The notes: generated by a model not told the origin, from the sequence alone. 64,000 nt of DNA from Halorubrum sp. CSM-61 (GCF_003781945.1 NZ_RJJW01000001.1:391921-455920), one strand, 5' to 3'. Shown: positions 1 through 9,279, numbered from the stretch's first letter. Translations and numbers: made by a program.

Positions 1-2
1 AC

Positions 3-1268
3 CCGCTGTTCCACATGCTCCTCGTGGGCGTGACCGGGGCGTTCCTCACCGGCGACCTGTTCAACCTGTTCGTCTGGTTCGAGGTGATGTTGATCGCCAG
101 CTACGTGTTCGTCGCCTTCTACGGCACCGATCGCGCCACCGCGGCGTCGTTCCGGTACCTGGTGATGAACGTGTTCGGAAGCGCGCTGATGCTCATCGCC
201 GTCGGCGGCCTGTACGCCACGACGGGGACGCTCAACATGGCCGACATGGCGCGGCGGCTGGCGGCCCCCGACGCGTACGGCATCGATCCCGCGCCCGTCG
301 TCGGGCTGTCGGCGCTGCTGCTCGCGGTGTTCGCGCTGAAGGCCGGGCTCGTCCCCTTCCAGTTCTGGGTGCCCGGCGCCTACACCGCCGCCCCGACCCC
401 GATAACCGCGATGTTCGCGGGCGTCACGAAGAAGGTCGGCATGTACGCGATCGTCCGCCTCTACTTCACGGTGTTCGCGGCCGCGGCGGTTCCCGTCGAC
501 CTGTTCGGGATGACCGCCGCGTCGCCGCTGGCCTTCCTCGCCCCGGTGCTGGGGGCGATGGGAGCGGCGAGCATCGTCGTCGGCGGGTTCGGTGCCGTCG
601 GTCAGGACCGGCTCGAGGGAGTGTTCGCGTACTCGAGCGTCGGGCAGGTCGGCTTCATCGCGGTTCCCGTCGCTATCGCCGCGGCGGCGGACCCGGCGGG
701 AACGCTCCGCGGGGCCGCCGTCGCCGCCGCGCTCGTGTTCGCGCTCCACCACGCGCTCGCGAAGGGGCTGCTCTTCCTCTCGGTGGGCGCGATCGAGGAC
801 GCGACCGACACGGATCGGCTGCGGGAGCTCGGCGGCCTCGCCGACCGCTCGCCGGTGCTCTCGGGAGCCGTCTTCGTCGGGCTCCTCTCGCTGATGGGTC
901 TCCCGCCGCTGGCCGGGTTCTTCGGGAAGCTCCTCGCCTTCGACGCGGCGGTTCGGGGGCTCGCGTCGGACCCGGGCGTGGCTCCGGCGCTCGCGCTGGT
1001 CGCGCTACTCCTCGGCGCCGTGCTCACGATCCTGTACGCGACGCGGGTGTGGATAGTCGGCTTCTGGGGACGCGAGACGCCGGCGGTCGAGGCCGCGTCC
1101 GTCGATTCGGGACAGGTCGCGGTCCTCGTCGCGCTCGCGGCGGCCGTCGTGCTCGTCGGCGTGGGGTTCGACCCGGTCTACCGGTTCGCCGAGACGGCCG
1201 CGACCGCCGCGCTCGACGGGGAGGCCTACGTCGAGGTCGTGGGTCTAGAGGGGGGTGACGGCGCGTGA
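3..1268 (+). CDS. mnhD: Na+/H+ antiporter subunit D (MnhD/MrpD), 5' partial
   Basis: This is a proton-conducting membrane subunit of the multisubunit Mrp/Mnh monovalent cation/proton antiporter, homologous to complex I subunits NuoL/M/N. The frame is already open at the window edge, so the N-terminus is missing. Many hydrophobic helices are visible, with the family's conserved lysine helix (ALKAGLVPFQFWVPGAYTAA) and the segment ALHHALAKGLLFLSVGAIED. It is followed directly by mnhE, mnhF and mnhG on the same strand, and its stop overlaps the mnhE start by 4 nt. Subunits A-C are presumably to the left. Assignment is secure from sequence and context. Confidence 0.93.
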   Translation, partial: PLFHMLLVGVTGAFLTGDLFNLFVWFEVMLIASYVFVAFYGTDRATAASFRYLVMNVFGSALMLIAVGGLYATTGTLNMADMARRLAAPDAYGIDPAPVVGLSALLLAVFALKAGLVPFQFWVPGAYTAAPTPITAMFAGVTKKVGMYAIVRLYFTVFAAAAVPVDLFGMTAASPLAFLAPVLGAMGAASIVVGGFGAVGQDRLEGVFAYSSVGQVGFIAVPVAIAAAADPAGTLRGAAVAAALVFALHHALAKGLLFLSVGAIEDATDTDRLRELGGLADRSPVLSGAVFVGLLSLMGLPPLAGFFGKLLAFDAAVRGLASDPGVAPALALVALLLGAVLTILYATRVWIVGFWGRETPAVEAASVDSGQVAVLVALAAAVVLVGVGFDPVYRFAETAATAALDGEAYVEVVGLEGGDGA

Positions 1269-1978
1269 CCCGCACCTGGCCGGTCGCCGGATTCCTCTTC
1301 GGCGTCCTCTGGGTGTTCGTGCAGGGACCGCCGCTCGCGCCCGAACCGCTCGTCGGGTCCCTCTTGATCGGGCTCGCGGTCGGCTTCCCCACGGCGTTCG
1401 TCTTCCGGCGCCTGTACGAGGACAACATGGAGCTCCGCCGGTCGGTCCGCGGAGTCCCGTACGCCCTGTTGTACGTGCTGACGTTCGTTCGGGAGGCGAT
1501 CGTCGCCAGCCTCGACGTCACGTACCGCGTGCTCGCGCCCTCCGTGCCGATCGAGTCCGAGGTGATCCTCATCCCGCTGCGCGTGCGGACCGATCTCGGC
1601 GTGACCACCATCGCCAACAGCATCACGATGACCCCCGGGTCGCTCACGCTCGACGTCGACCCCGAAGAGAACGCGCTGTACGTCCACGTCATCGACGGGA
1701 GCGACCCGGACGACATCGTCAGGCCGATCCGCAAGTGGGAGAACTACGCGCTCGTCATCTTCGACGAGGAGCTGTCGCCGAGCGATCCCGTGCCGGATTT
1801 CGCGGTCTACCCGCCCGACCAGACGCATCCCGCGCTCAAGCAGGCCGCTCCGGAGATAGGGAAGGAGACGGAGAGCGAATCACCCGCGGAGGAGACGGAG
1901 AGCGAATCACCCGCGGAGGAGACGGAGAGCGAATCACCCGCGGAGGAGCCAACGGGAGGTGACGGCGATGGCCGCTGA
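1265..1978 (+). CDS. mnhE: Na+/H+ antiporter subunit E (MnhE/MrpE)
   Basis: This small membrane subunit is needed to assemble the Mrp antiporter. The GTG start overlaps the mnhD stop, typical of translational coupling. Hydrophobic N-terminal segments precede the family core (VRTDLGVTTIANSITMTPGS, then LDVDPEENALYVHVID). The acidic tail carries three exact copies of ETESESPAE, encoded by a 27-bp tandem repeat, and looks like a disordered cytoplasmic extension beyond the usual MnhE fold. The end overlaps the start of mnhF. Confidence 0.92.
   Translation: MTRTWPVAGFLFGVLWVFVQGPPLAPEPLVGSLLIGLAVGFPTAFVFRRLYEDNMELRRSVRGVPYALLYVLTFVREAIVASLDVTYRVLAPSVPIESEVILIPLRVRTDLGVTTIANSITMTPGSLTLDVDPEENALYVHVIDGSDPDDIVRPIRKWENYALVIFDEELSPSDPVPDFAVYPPDQTHPALKQAAPEIGKETESESPAEETESESPAEETESESPAEEPTGGDGDGR
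1865..1945 (+). repeat. 27-bp in-frame tandem repeat, three copies
   Basis: Three identical 27-bp units lie head to tail at 1865, 1892 and 1919 and encode ETESESPAE three times at the MnhE C-terminus. Identity at the DNA level implies recent slippage expansion. Confidence 0.95.
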
Positions 1979-2261
1979 AGGGCTCCTGGTACCGGTCATC
2001 GACGCTGCGATCGTCCTCGTGGCGCTTCTGAACCTGCTGTGCGGCTACCGCGCGGTCAAGGGACCGACGATTCCCGACCGCGTGGTCGCGCTGGACGCCA
2101 TCGCGACGAACGTCGTCGCGATCGCCGTCCTGTTCGCGGTCAAGACCGGCCGGGGGCTCTTCGTGCTCGTCAGTCTCGTCCTGGCGATCATCGCGTTCCT
2201 CTCGACGGTCGCGGTTGCGAAGTTCATCACCGAAGGCGACGTCATCGTTACACAGGAGTGA
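1968..2261 (+). CDS. mnhF: Na+/H+ antiporter subunit F (MnhF/MrpF)
   Basis: This is a short three-helix membrane subunit of the Mrp antiporter. The family motif GPTIPDRVVALDAI follows helix 1, and two more hydrophobic helices fill the rest (97 aa). I prefer the ATG at 1968 (MAAEGLL); a GTG three codons upstream is also possible. The start lies inside the end of mnhE, consistent with coupled translation. Confidence 0.92.
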   Translation: MAAEGLLVPVIDAAIVLVALLNLLCGYRAVKGPTIPDRVVALDAIATNVVAIAVLFAVKTGRGLFVLVSLVLAIIAFLSTVAVAKFITEGDVIVTQE

Positions 2262-2336
2262 CCCCACCATGGATTACCAACATCACGGAGAACGGGACGG
2301 GCCGACGGATACGCGGGTTTCGGGAGGGGATCGCCG

Positions 2337-2678
2337 ATGATCGAATCGACCCCGATACGGGCTTGGATCGTCATCGCGTTCGTCGTCGTCGGGACGTTCT
2401 TCCTCACGGTCGGGACGATCGGCCTGTTGCGGCTGCCGAACGTGTACAACCGAATGCACGCGACGAGCAAGCCGGCGACCATCGGAACGGTCGCGATATT
2501 CATCGCGGGGTTCGTCCACTTCGGTCCCGGGGGCGCCGGCCTCTCGTCGCTCATCGGCATCGTCTTCCTGTTCCTGACGGTGCCGACCGGCGCGCACATG
2601 ATCTCGCGGGCGGCAGAGGAGACCGGCGTCCCGTTTCTCGGATCCGTGACGTGGCCGGGGAAGTCCGACGACGAGTGA
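2337..2678 (+). CDS. mnhG: Na+/H+ antiporter subunit G (MnhG/MrpG)
   Basis: This is the last gene of the antiporter operon, a small membrane subunit with about three helices. The family signature TVGTIGLLRLPNVYNRMHA sits near residues 21-40, followed by a glycine-rich helix and ...TVPTGAHMISRAA. The ATG start is preceded by a purine-rich GGGAGGGG ribosome-binding site. It lies 75 nt after mnhF, with no sign of a separate promoter. Confidence 0.92.
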   Translation: MIESTPIRAWIVIAFVVVGTFFLTVGTIGLLRLPNVYNRMHATSKPATIGTVAIFIAGFVHFGPGGAGLSSLIGIVFLFLTVPTGAHMISRAAEETGVPFLGSVTWPGKSDDE

Positions 2679-2779
2679 GGCTCCCGACACTCGTCGACCG
2701 GGTACGACGGACCGTCCAGATAGCCGTCTCACCACCGTGTGAGATATAGAGCCGACGTATTTCCCGGCAGTGACTACTT

Positions 2780-2811
2780 GGCTCTGTTGAAAACTTATCC
2801 TTCAGATGTGT
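2780..2811 (+). repeat. Solo insertion-element end (GGCTCTGTTGAAA type)
   Basis: GGCTCTGTTGAAAACTTATC matches the terminal sequence of elements seen at 31444, 49235 and 56776. No partner inverted end was found nearby, so it is probably a remnant. The family (possibly IS5-like) is inferred. Confidence 0.45.
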
Positions 2812-2851
2812 TTTGTCTGAAACAACCGGTCGGTGAAGACTGCTTTTCGAT

Positions 2852-3293
2852 CGATAGCGGGAGTGAGTATTGCAGATCGGCGTCCGCGCTTTAATATTTA
2901 AAAGCAACCGTGAGTGACGCCGATGATCGCTTTTAAAGCTACAACGCAGTGGCGCGTGCCTGCGAGGCCGCCTCGCGGCCGAGCAGCACGCGCGAGGGAG
3001 TCGCTGGCGGCGACAGCCGCCAGCGACGAGGCTGGGGAGGTGTGAGGCGCGTTGCTGTGCGGGGCGGGACTCAAAGGGGCAGCCGTGAGGGCGGCGCAGG
3101 CGACGTAAGCACCACAGGGAGCGAGTGAAACGAGCGACTGAGGAGCGCAGCAAGCGTGCGCCGCCCTCACGGCTGGGGCTTTGGAAGCCTCCACCGTAGC
3201 ATCGCAGTTCGCTTATAAACAGCCGCTAGCAACGTCACCCGATCACGTATAAAACCTCGATCAACTAACGTGCAATACCTACTCCCGCAATCG
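2852..3293 (+). mobile_element. MITE-like element carrying a structured RNA (copy 1)
   Basis: The 442-bp unit is bounded by 23-bp terminal inverted repeats (2852-2874 and 3271-3293) that differ at three positions. Each begins CGAT(A/T)GCGGGAGT and ends GTATTGCA. It has no transposase and no convincing protein gene. A second copy with the same ends is at 5935-6414. Together they fill most of the 2679-3553 gap between mnhG and the beta-helix gene; 3294-3460 shows nothing recognisable. Confidence 0.7.
2949..3185 (+). ncRNA. Putative structured RNA, copy 1
   Basis: Three hairpins can be drawn. H1 pairs GCGCGTGC and GGCCGC with their complements around 2953-2990. H2 pairs 3000-3011 with 3016-3027 (12 bp, perfect). 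H3 pairs 3080-3098 with 3157-3175 (19 bp, perfect). Conserved strings GGGACTCAAAGGGGC and GGGGCTTTGGA flank H3. The stems differ in sequence between this copy and those at 6028 and 16928, but the pairing is kept. A TATA-like TTTTAAAG is at 2931; the transcript start is uncertain. Confidence 0.6.
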
Positions 3294-3553
3294 TTCGCCG
3301 CAGTCTTCGTATCGACCGCAAGGAGGACGAACAGATCACTCGCTAAGGATTTCGACAGGGCCGGAGACATCGTGTCGCGAGAGGCGGACATCGCAATCGG
3401 AGGGACCGGAAGGCGGCCGATCTGCGGCGATCACGCGACGGCGGGTGAGCGCTCGACGACATCTGACCCCTTACTACGCGCCTTACGAAGTCCCCCGAGC
3501 GCGTCGACGGCGTCATCGGGGACGACAATGACAAGATCGAGGAGCTACCGAGT

Positions 3554-5286
3554 GTGACGGAGAACGGCATCGAGCTCGCCGTCGAAGACGGGAAAGTAGT
3601 CGGAAAGCACACCGATACCGGTGAAACGATCCCCATCGAACTCGGCGAGACGAGCGCAGAACCGCTCACCGCGGGGGAGTCGGGGATCGGACCCGACGCC
3701 GATATCGTCATCGTTTCGCCGGACGACGACTGGCACCGGGCGGTCGGCGACGAGAACGATCCCGTCGAGGACGCGCTCGTCTACGTCCTCCCCGGCGAAC
3801 ACGAGGTCAGGCGGCGCACGCTCGTAACAAGTCACTGCGCGTTCGTCGGCGTCGGCGACGCCACGCTCTCCTACCCGGACGTCCATCAGGCGACGCTGAC
3901 GTCGGACGTCGGCACCGGCGACGTCACCGTCGAGGTGGACGACGCGTCCGAGTTCGAGGTCGGCCGAGGGATCGTCCTCTTCGGGCCGGACCGAGAGGAG
4001 AAGGCCGGGCGAAACACGCACCACACTCACGTCACGGACATCTCCGGGAACGCGCTCGAGCTGAACGAGGCGGTCCGCGGCTCGGCGGCGGAGTTCGACG
4101 AGGGCGACGTCTGCGCGCAGACCCACTCCGCCATCGCGACCCGGATCGACGAGGTGTCCTCGGAGAACATTCACGTCCGGAATCTCACGTTCGACGGCGG
4201 CGGGCGCGACGCGGACGCCCCCGCCGATTTCACGGTCGCGTTCACGTACGTCTTCGGGGACGACGGCGGGTCGGTTCGAGACTGCGTCATGCGGGACTTC
4301 CACTCCGAGGGGATCTCGAACCAGCGCGGGACGTCCAGGGAGCTGCGGAACAACACGGTCCGGAACGTCGCGTACAACGCCCTCCACGTGGGCGTCTGGA
4401 GCGACGGGACGGAGGTCATCGGAAACTGGATCGAGGACTGCGACGGGACCGGGATCTACATCTCCGACGACACCAACCACATGACGATCCAGAGCAACGA
4501 CGTCATCGACTGCAGGGGCAGCCCCTCCCCCGAGGTGCCGTCGGCGTACCAGTCGGCCGTCGGCGGGATCGGCGACTTCGACACGGGGAGCGGGGAAGGC
4601 GGTTCCGGGGGGAACCACGAGAACACGGTGAAGCACAACCACATCGATCTCACGGGGGCCTCCGCCGGTGGGATCGAGGCCCGAAACACGGTGGACAACA
4701 GGTTCGTCGATAATCGGATTCAGATCGGCACCGGGTACGGAATCGAAGCGGACGGCGTGTCCGACTCGGCGATCACGGGGAACAAGATCATGATCGAGGA
4801 CGGAGAACCGGGTGACTACTGTATCCGGACCGCTTCGGCCTGTGAAAACCTGACTATCTCGGGGAACACCCTCCTGTCAGACGAGGGGTCCTCGGGTTGC
4901 ATCCGCGTGGATCTCTCGGAGTCGCTCGTCGCGGACAACGCGCTCTCCGCTCCGGGCAGGTATCCGATGTGGATAGGACGTCGGGCGAGACACGTTGCAA
5001 CAAGTTCAGGGACAACCACGTCGCGGAAGGTACCGGCGTGATCAGCGGGGCCGGTTCGGCGGCGGAAACCGAGTGGGAACTGTCCGGAAACACCTCCGAC
5101 GACGGTGACGACGTCGACCTGCAGAACCCGACTCGCATCCTGATCAACGGCTGGGGGACGAACGCCGGCGACCCGTCGGCCGAAGGCGAGTGGAACGGTC
5201 ACGGCCGGGAAGGCGTCCAAGTCTACGACACGGCCAACGACGATCGGTACCTCTACCGCGGCGGAGACTGGCGCGGTCCGTTCTGA
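3554..5286 (+). pseudogene. Right-handed beta-helix (pectate-lyase-like) protein, frameshifted
   Basis: A repetitive protein rich in N-x-(V/I) turns (for example GNWIEDCDGTGIYISDD, then NHMTIQSNDVIDC) is typical of right-handed parallel beta-helix proteins, often exported carbohydrate-active or surface proteins. The frame is lost near 4960-4985. The continuation (DRTSGETRCNKFRDNHVAEG to GGDWRGPF) is in another frame, so a single-base indel or sequencing error is likely. Upstream of the GTG at 3554 the frame stays open to a stop at 3464 and encodes plausible sequence (KSPERVDGVIGDDND) but no start codon, so the true start may also be damaged. Confidence 0.75.
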
Positions 5287-5389
5287 GCGACGCTACGTCG
5301 GTCAGTCCCATCGGCTCTTTCGAAGCGAAATGGCCGGCCCGAGACCCTTCGCCCACCGGGTCCGCTCTCACTCGTCCTCCGCTTCCGCC

Positions 5390-5899
5390 ATGTATGTCAT
5401 TTTTTACCATGCGGTTCGTGGGATCGGCATGGATCCGACGCAGTACCGCGACGCGGTCGTCGCGAACCGGCGGGAGCACGGCTTCGAGGTCGACGACGAG
5501 TACACGAAGGGGTTCGATCCGGTGTGGGCCACCCGCGAGGACGACCCCTCGGTGGGCGAGTGCGTCGCGCTCGCGACGCTCGTCGACGAGCTGGACCCCG
5601 ATCCCGACGACGTCACCGCGACCGCCGACGAGTTCCGGGACGTGCTCGTCGACCGGGTCGACGACCGGCGGGGGTCGACGACGCCGCTCGGCTACGTCGT
5701 CTTCCCGGTGCCGAACCCCGATCCCTCGGTCGTCGACGCGGCGCGGTCGTACACGGTCGCCCGCCGTCGGACCAACGTCTTCCCGATCGTATACGACTGC
5801 GAGGCGGAGACGCTGCACCGACACGAGGTGCCGCGGTTGAAGGGGCGAGGGATCTACCGCAGACAGGCGGCGGACGCCGAGCGGCTGTTCGATATATAA
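5390..5899 (+). CDS. Hypothetical protein, haloarchaeal
   Basis: A 169-residue acidic protein of unknown function. I chose the ATG at 5390 (MYVIFYHAVRG); a start at 5429 (MDPTQYRDAV) is also possible, and an upstream ATG at 5330 adds a serine-rich stretch that looks untranslated. The composition (DPDPDDVTATADEFRDVLVD) is typical of haloarchaeal proteins, while opposing frames are arginine-rich. It lies alone between the beta-helix gene and the second MITE-like element. Confidence 0.65.
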   Translation: MYVIFYHAVRGIGMDPTQYRDAVVANRREHGFEVDDEYTKGFDPVWATREDDPSVGECVALATLVDELDPDPDDVTATADEFRDVLVDRVDDRRGSTTPLGYVVFPVPNPDPSVVDAARSYTVARRRTNVFPIVYDCEAETLHRHEVPRLKGRGIYRRQAADAERLFDI

Positions 5900-5934
5900 A
5901 CCCGACTGCTCTGTCGGGATCTCGCGCAGGTGAG

Positions 5935-6414
5935 CGATAGCGGGAGTAAGTATTGCAGATCGGTGGCGGCGAGAGAGTATTTAAACAGTCGCGAGCGACG
6001 CCGACGATCGCTTATAAATGGGATGCGGTGGCGCGCCCCGGTGAGCGGCCCTCTGGGCCGCGAACCGACGGTGCGAGGGAGTCGGCGGCGACCAACGGGA
6101 GCCGCCGACGAGGCTGGGGAGGCGTGAGGCGCGGTTGCGGTGCTGTGCGGGGTGGGACTCAAAGGGGCAGTCGCTGTGGGCGGCGCAGGCGACGTAAGCA
6201 CCGCAACGAGGGAGCGAACACCGTGAGCGACCGAGTGAGGAGCGCAGCGAGCGTGCGCCGCCCACAGCGGCTGGGGCTTTGGAGGTCTTCACCGTCGATC
6301 CCAAGAGGTCGTCACCGTATCGACGCCGCTCACTTATAAACAGCCGACAGCAACACCACTCGATCACGTATAAACAACTACTCCACCATATCGATATACC
6401 CACTCCCGCTATCG
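5935..6414 (+). mobile_element. MITE-like element carrying a structured RNA (copy 2)
   Basis: The 480-bp unit has terminal inverted repeats starting CGATAGCGGGAGT at 5935 and, reversed, at 6414. It is the same family as 2852-3293. It contains no protein gene. TATA-like boxes (CTTATAAAT at 6011, and further ones near 6330 and 6370) lie inside. It separates the genes ending at 5899 and 6462. Confidence 0.7.
6028..6283 (+). ncRNA. Putative structured RNA, copy 2
   Basis: Same architecture as copy 1 with changed stem bases. H1 contains GCGGCCC-loop-GGGCCGC. H2 is GTCGGCGGC pairing with GCCGCCGAC. H3 pairs 6168-6187 with 6254-6273, including one G-U type change. GGGACTCAAAGGGGC and GGGGCTTTGGA are conserved. 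A TATA-like CTTATAAAT lies at 6011-6019. Confidence 0.6.
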
Positions 6415-6461
6415 ATCGGCGTCGGTCGAAGACGGAACCGGACTCTCGCGGCGCGCTCGCT

Positions 6462-6905
6462 TCACGCGACGACGAACTGGTTCCAGATCCCCGAGACGAG
6501 GAAGAACAGCGCGTAGTAGGCGGCGTACACCAACACGAGCAGCGAGGCGGCGATCGAGCTCTTCGGGGCCTCGATCGGCATGTCGTTGCGGGCCTCGACG
6601 TTGCGCGCCTCCAGTTCGAACAGGTCGGCGATCAGCATCGTGATCACGATCACCGCGAGGATCGTGCCGCTGACGGGGGAATCGAGGACGAACAGGAACG
6701 ACAGGAGCAGCAGTCCGATGTTCGTGAACGCGTGAGGCGAGTACGGCTCGACGCTGTCGCCGTCGTCCCCCTGTTCGACGTGGTGCCGGTGGGCGATGTG
6801 TCGGGTCGCGAGGTTCGCGACCGCCATCACGAGTATCGCGTACGGCAGCATCGGTCCGACTTCGGACAGCCAGCCGAGCGGAACGAGGAACTGCAGTGGA
6901 TCCAT
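6462..6905 (-). CDS. Haloarchaeal integral membrane protein (DUF7313-like)
   Basis: A 147-residue membrane protein with about four hydrophobic helices, two before and two after a polar histidine-rich loop (RHIAHRHHVEQGDDGDSVEPY). Length and pattern resemble the haloarchaeal DUF7313 family, but this match is from memory. Start chosen at MDPLQFLVPLG; a start six codons upstream would overlap the stop of the NAD-kinase-like gene by 4 nt, suggesting co-transcription. Function unknown. Confidence 0.75.
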   Translation of the reverse strand: MDPLQFLVPLGWLSEVGPMLPYAILVMAVANLATRHIAHRHHVEQGDDGDSVEPYSPHAFTNIGLLLLSFLFVLDSPVSGTILAVIVITMLIADLFELEARNVEARNDMPIEAPKSSIAASLLVLVYAAYYALFFLVSGIWNQFVVA

Positions 6906-6919
6906 ACCGACATATCCGG

Positions 6920-7801
6920 TCACGAGTTATTAGAGTGTTTCCGATCGGCGCGCTCGCGACGACCGCTCGGGGCCGCGAACGCGACCCGATCGACCGCCTC
7001 GATCTCGACGGGGCGGTGCGGCTCGACGGCGCCGCGTCGCTCCCCGTCGACCACGAGCCGGATCGGTTCGCCTTCCCGTTCGACCGTGAGCCGCGCCCGC
7101 TCTCCGGCGATCCACGCGTCCGTGCGGGTGCTGAACGGGGCGATCGGCGCGACCGAGAGCCCGCCGTCGGGCTCCACGAGCGGGCCGCCGGCGGCGTTCG
7201 CGTACCCGTCGCTCCCCAGCGGCGTCGCGACGACGACCCCGTCGGCGCGGAACGACTCGTCCCGGCCGCGGGAGAACTCGACCGCGAACTCCGAGATCCG
7301 CGCCGGCTCGTCCGTGACGAGGGCCGCGTCGAACGCGGCTCTGACCGGCGTGACCCCTCCGCCGCCGACCGCGAGGACCGGATGCGTGACGCGTCTGACC
7401 GTCTCTTCGGCATCCGATCCGCCGAGAAGTCGACGGAGCGCGTCGACGGCGCCGTCGCGGTCGAACGCGAGCCGGCGATCGGAAACCGGGATCACCGTCC
7501 CGTCCGGTCCCGAGACGACCGCGTCGCGGATCGCCTCGTCGCCGACCGCCACGAGGACGGTCGCGTCGGCCACGTCGGAGCGCTCGTCGTCGATCGCGCC
7601 CGCTCCGGCGTTTCCGCTCGGCTCGGCGTTTCCGCTCGGCTCGGCGTTTCCGCTCGGCTCGGCGTTTCCGCTCGGCTCGGCGTTCCCGCTCGCCTTCCCG
7701 GCGCCCGCGAGCCGTCCCCCGGCGTCTCGAACCGTCTCGCGGAGCTCCGACGCGCGCTCGCCGTCGCCGACGACGGCGACCCGGCGTTCCGGCGGTTCCA
7801 T
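6920..7801 (-). CDS. NAD kinase-like protein with degenerate active site
   Basis: The C-terminal half matches the ATP-NAD kinase fold: TPLGSDGYANAAGGP (about residues 191-205) corresponds to the NAD-binding TPTGSTAY...AGGP motif. The GGDGT nucleotide motif of active kinases is not clear; the equivalent segment reads VAVGDEAIRD. A Gly-Asn-Ala-Glu-Pro-Ser repeat of about five units sits near residues 38-62. It may be a divergent kinase or a non-catalytic paralogue. It overlaps or abuts the downstream membrane protein gene. Confidence 0.75.
   Translation of the reverse strand: MEPPERRVAVVGDGERASELRETVRDAGGRLAGAGKASGNAEPSGNAEPSGNAEPSGNAEPSGNAGAGAIDDERSDVADATVLVAVGDEAIRDAVVSGPDGTVIPVSDRRLAFDRDGAVDALRRLLGGSDAEETVRRVTHPVLAVGGGGVTPVRAAFDAALVTDEPARISEFAVEFSRGRDESFRADGVVVATPLGSDGYANAAGGPLVEPDGGLSVAPIAPFSTRTDAWIAGERARLTVEREGEPIRLVVDGERRGAVEPHRPVEIEAVDRVAFAAPSGRRERADRKHSNNS
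7607..7696 (+). repeat. 18-bp in-frame tandem repeat, about five units
   Basis: Units of 18 bp (GGCGTTTCCGCTCGGCTC on the plus strand) start at 7607, 7625, 7643, 7661 and, slightly diverged, 7679. They encode the SGNAEP repeat inside the NAD-kinase-like protein and probably vary in number between strains. Confidence 0.93.
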
Positions 7802-7858
7802 GTCCGGGAGTGCGACCGGCGGGAGTGAAAACCTCCCGGTTCCCGGCGAGCGAGGGAG

Positions 7859-9175
7859 CTAGAACGGCCAGTCGCCGGTGATCTTCATCCCCGTCGCCTT
7901 CCCCTCCCGTTCGAGCGCGGCCGCGATCTCGTCGATCGGCCGCCGCGCGGTCGAGACGTCGTCGCCGGCGAGGTCGACGACCAGTTCGGTCAGGAGGATC
8001 GCCTGCTCGCGGAGGTTCCGCGACTCCAGCTTGTCGAGCGTGTCCGCGCCGGTGTGGCCCCAGCCGCGACCGCGCCCCTCTGTCTCCCCGGAGACCATGT
8101 AGCCGGGGATCCCGCGCTCGACGAACGGCCAGTGGTCGCTGTGGGGGACCAGCTCCTCGCCGAGCGAAATCGGGTGGTCGAACCGGTCGCTCACGCGCTC
8201 GCCGGCCGCCTCCAGCGCGTCGAACCCGTGGTGGTCGAGCCGGAGAGTGCGGCCGAACACGTTGCTGTCGACGTTGACGACGGCCTTGACGCGGTTCGGG
8301 TCGACGTCCGCGGCGAACCGGGAGGAGCCGACGAGTCCCACTTCCTCGGCGCCGAATCCGACGAACCGGACCCGCGTGTCGAGTTCGTCTTCTCGGGCCG
8401 CGAGGGCGGTGGCGACCTCGACGAGGGTCGCGGTGCCAGCGCCGTTGTCCATCGCGCCCTCGGCGAGGTCGTGGGCGTCGACGTGACAGGAGACGACGAG
8501 GTACTCGTCGGTGTCGGGACCGAGGTCGGCGACCGCGTTCCCGCTCGTCGCGTCGGCGGTCTCGCAGTCGACGGCGACGGTGAGGGCTTCGCCCTCGCGC
8601 CGACGCGCGAGGCGCGCGCCGGTCTCCTTCGAGACGCCGACGGCCGGGATCTCGCCGATCGGCGCGTCGGCGGTGCCGACGCTCCCGGTCGGGGGTAAGG
8701 TTCCCTCGACGTGGTTCGCGAAGACGAAGGCCGCGGCGCCGGCCTCGACCGCGTGGTAGTACTTCTCGCGGCGGTGGATGAACCGGTCGACGGAGTCGGG
8801 GGTGTCCGACGAGACCATCACGACCTTCCCCGTCAGATCTCTCTCGAAGTCCTCGGGGACGCCGTACCCCAGATCGACGAACTCGCCGGTCGCCTCGTCG
8901 CTCGGGCTCCGCGGGAGCGCGATGCAGGCGTTTCGGCCGCTCGCGACGGCCTCGTCTCCGCGGCTGATCTCGCTGTCGCCGCGCTCCCAGCCCTGAATCC
9001 CGAACTCCTCGATCCGGGCGTCCCGCGCGCCGGCGTCGGCCAGCGCGTCGCGAGTCAGTTCGAGGCCGGCGCGCTCGCCGTCCGACCCGGCCATGCGGTC
9101 GCCGACGTCGACGAGTGATTCGAGGTGGTCCCAGCCGATGTCGCTCGTGAAGACGTCGCCGATCCAGTCGGTCAT
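7859..9175 (-). CDS. M28 family metallopeptidase (aminopeptidase-like)
   Basis: A 438-residue di-zinc peptidase of the M28 family. Metal ligands are visible in order: HVDAHD, MDNGAGT, GFGAEEVG, NVDSN and SDHWPF. An N-terminal domain and a PA-like insert (about residues 70-190) precede the catalytic half. No signal peptide is apparent, so it is likely cytoplasmic. It is divergent from nothing on its right; the downstream gene on the same strand is 58 nt away. The precise substrate is unknown. Confidence 0.88.
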   Translation of the reverse strand: MTDWIGDVFTSDIGWDHLESLVDVGDRMAGSDGERAGLELTRDALADAGARDARIEEFGIQGWERGDSEISRGDEAVASGRNACIALPRSPSDEATGEFVDLGYGVPEDFERDLTGKVVMVSSDTPDSVDRFIHRREKYYHAVEAGAAAFVFANHVEGTLPPTGSVGTADAPIGEIPAVGVSKETGARLARRREGEALTVAVDCETADATSGNAVADLGPDTDEYLVVSCHVDAHDLAEGAMDNGAGTATLVEVATALAAREDELDTRVRFVGFGAEEVGLVGSSRFAADVDPNRVKAVVNVDSNVFGRTLRLDHHGFDALEAAGERVSDRFDHPISLGEELVPHSDHWPFVERGIPGYMVSGETEGRGRGWGHTGADTLDKLESRNLREQAILLTELVVDLAGDDVSTARRPIDEIAAALEREGKATGMKITGDWPF

Positions 9176-9279
9176 GGGCGTAGGTGTCCGGGATGCGGGT
9201 CAAACATTTCGATGGCGGCGGACCGGGCCGGATCTGGGGGCGCGGCGGGCTGGAGCGGCTCCGCGGTGCGAGGAGGCTC

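Noticed and set aside
1024-1828. Minus-strand frames opposite mnhD/mnhE
   Set aside because: Antisense shadows; the plus strand carries recognisable antiporter subunits.
3545-4642. 365-codon frame antisense to the beta-helix gene
   Set aside because: Valine/arginine-rich antisense of a repetitive gene, ending without domain features.
6930-9203. 757-codon open frame on the minus strand
   Set aside because: Arginine-rich shadow of the M28 peptidase and NAD-kinase-like genes in another frame; long chance frames are expected in GC-rich haloarchaeal DNA.
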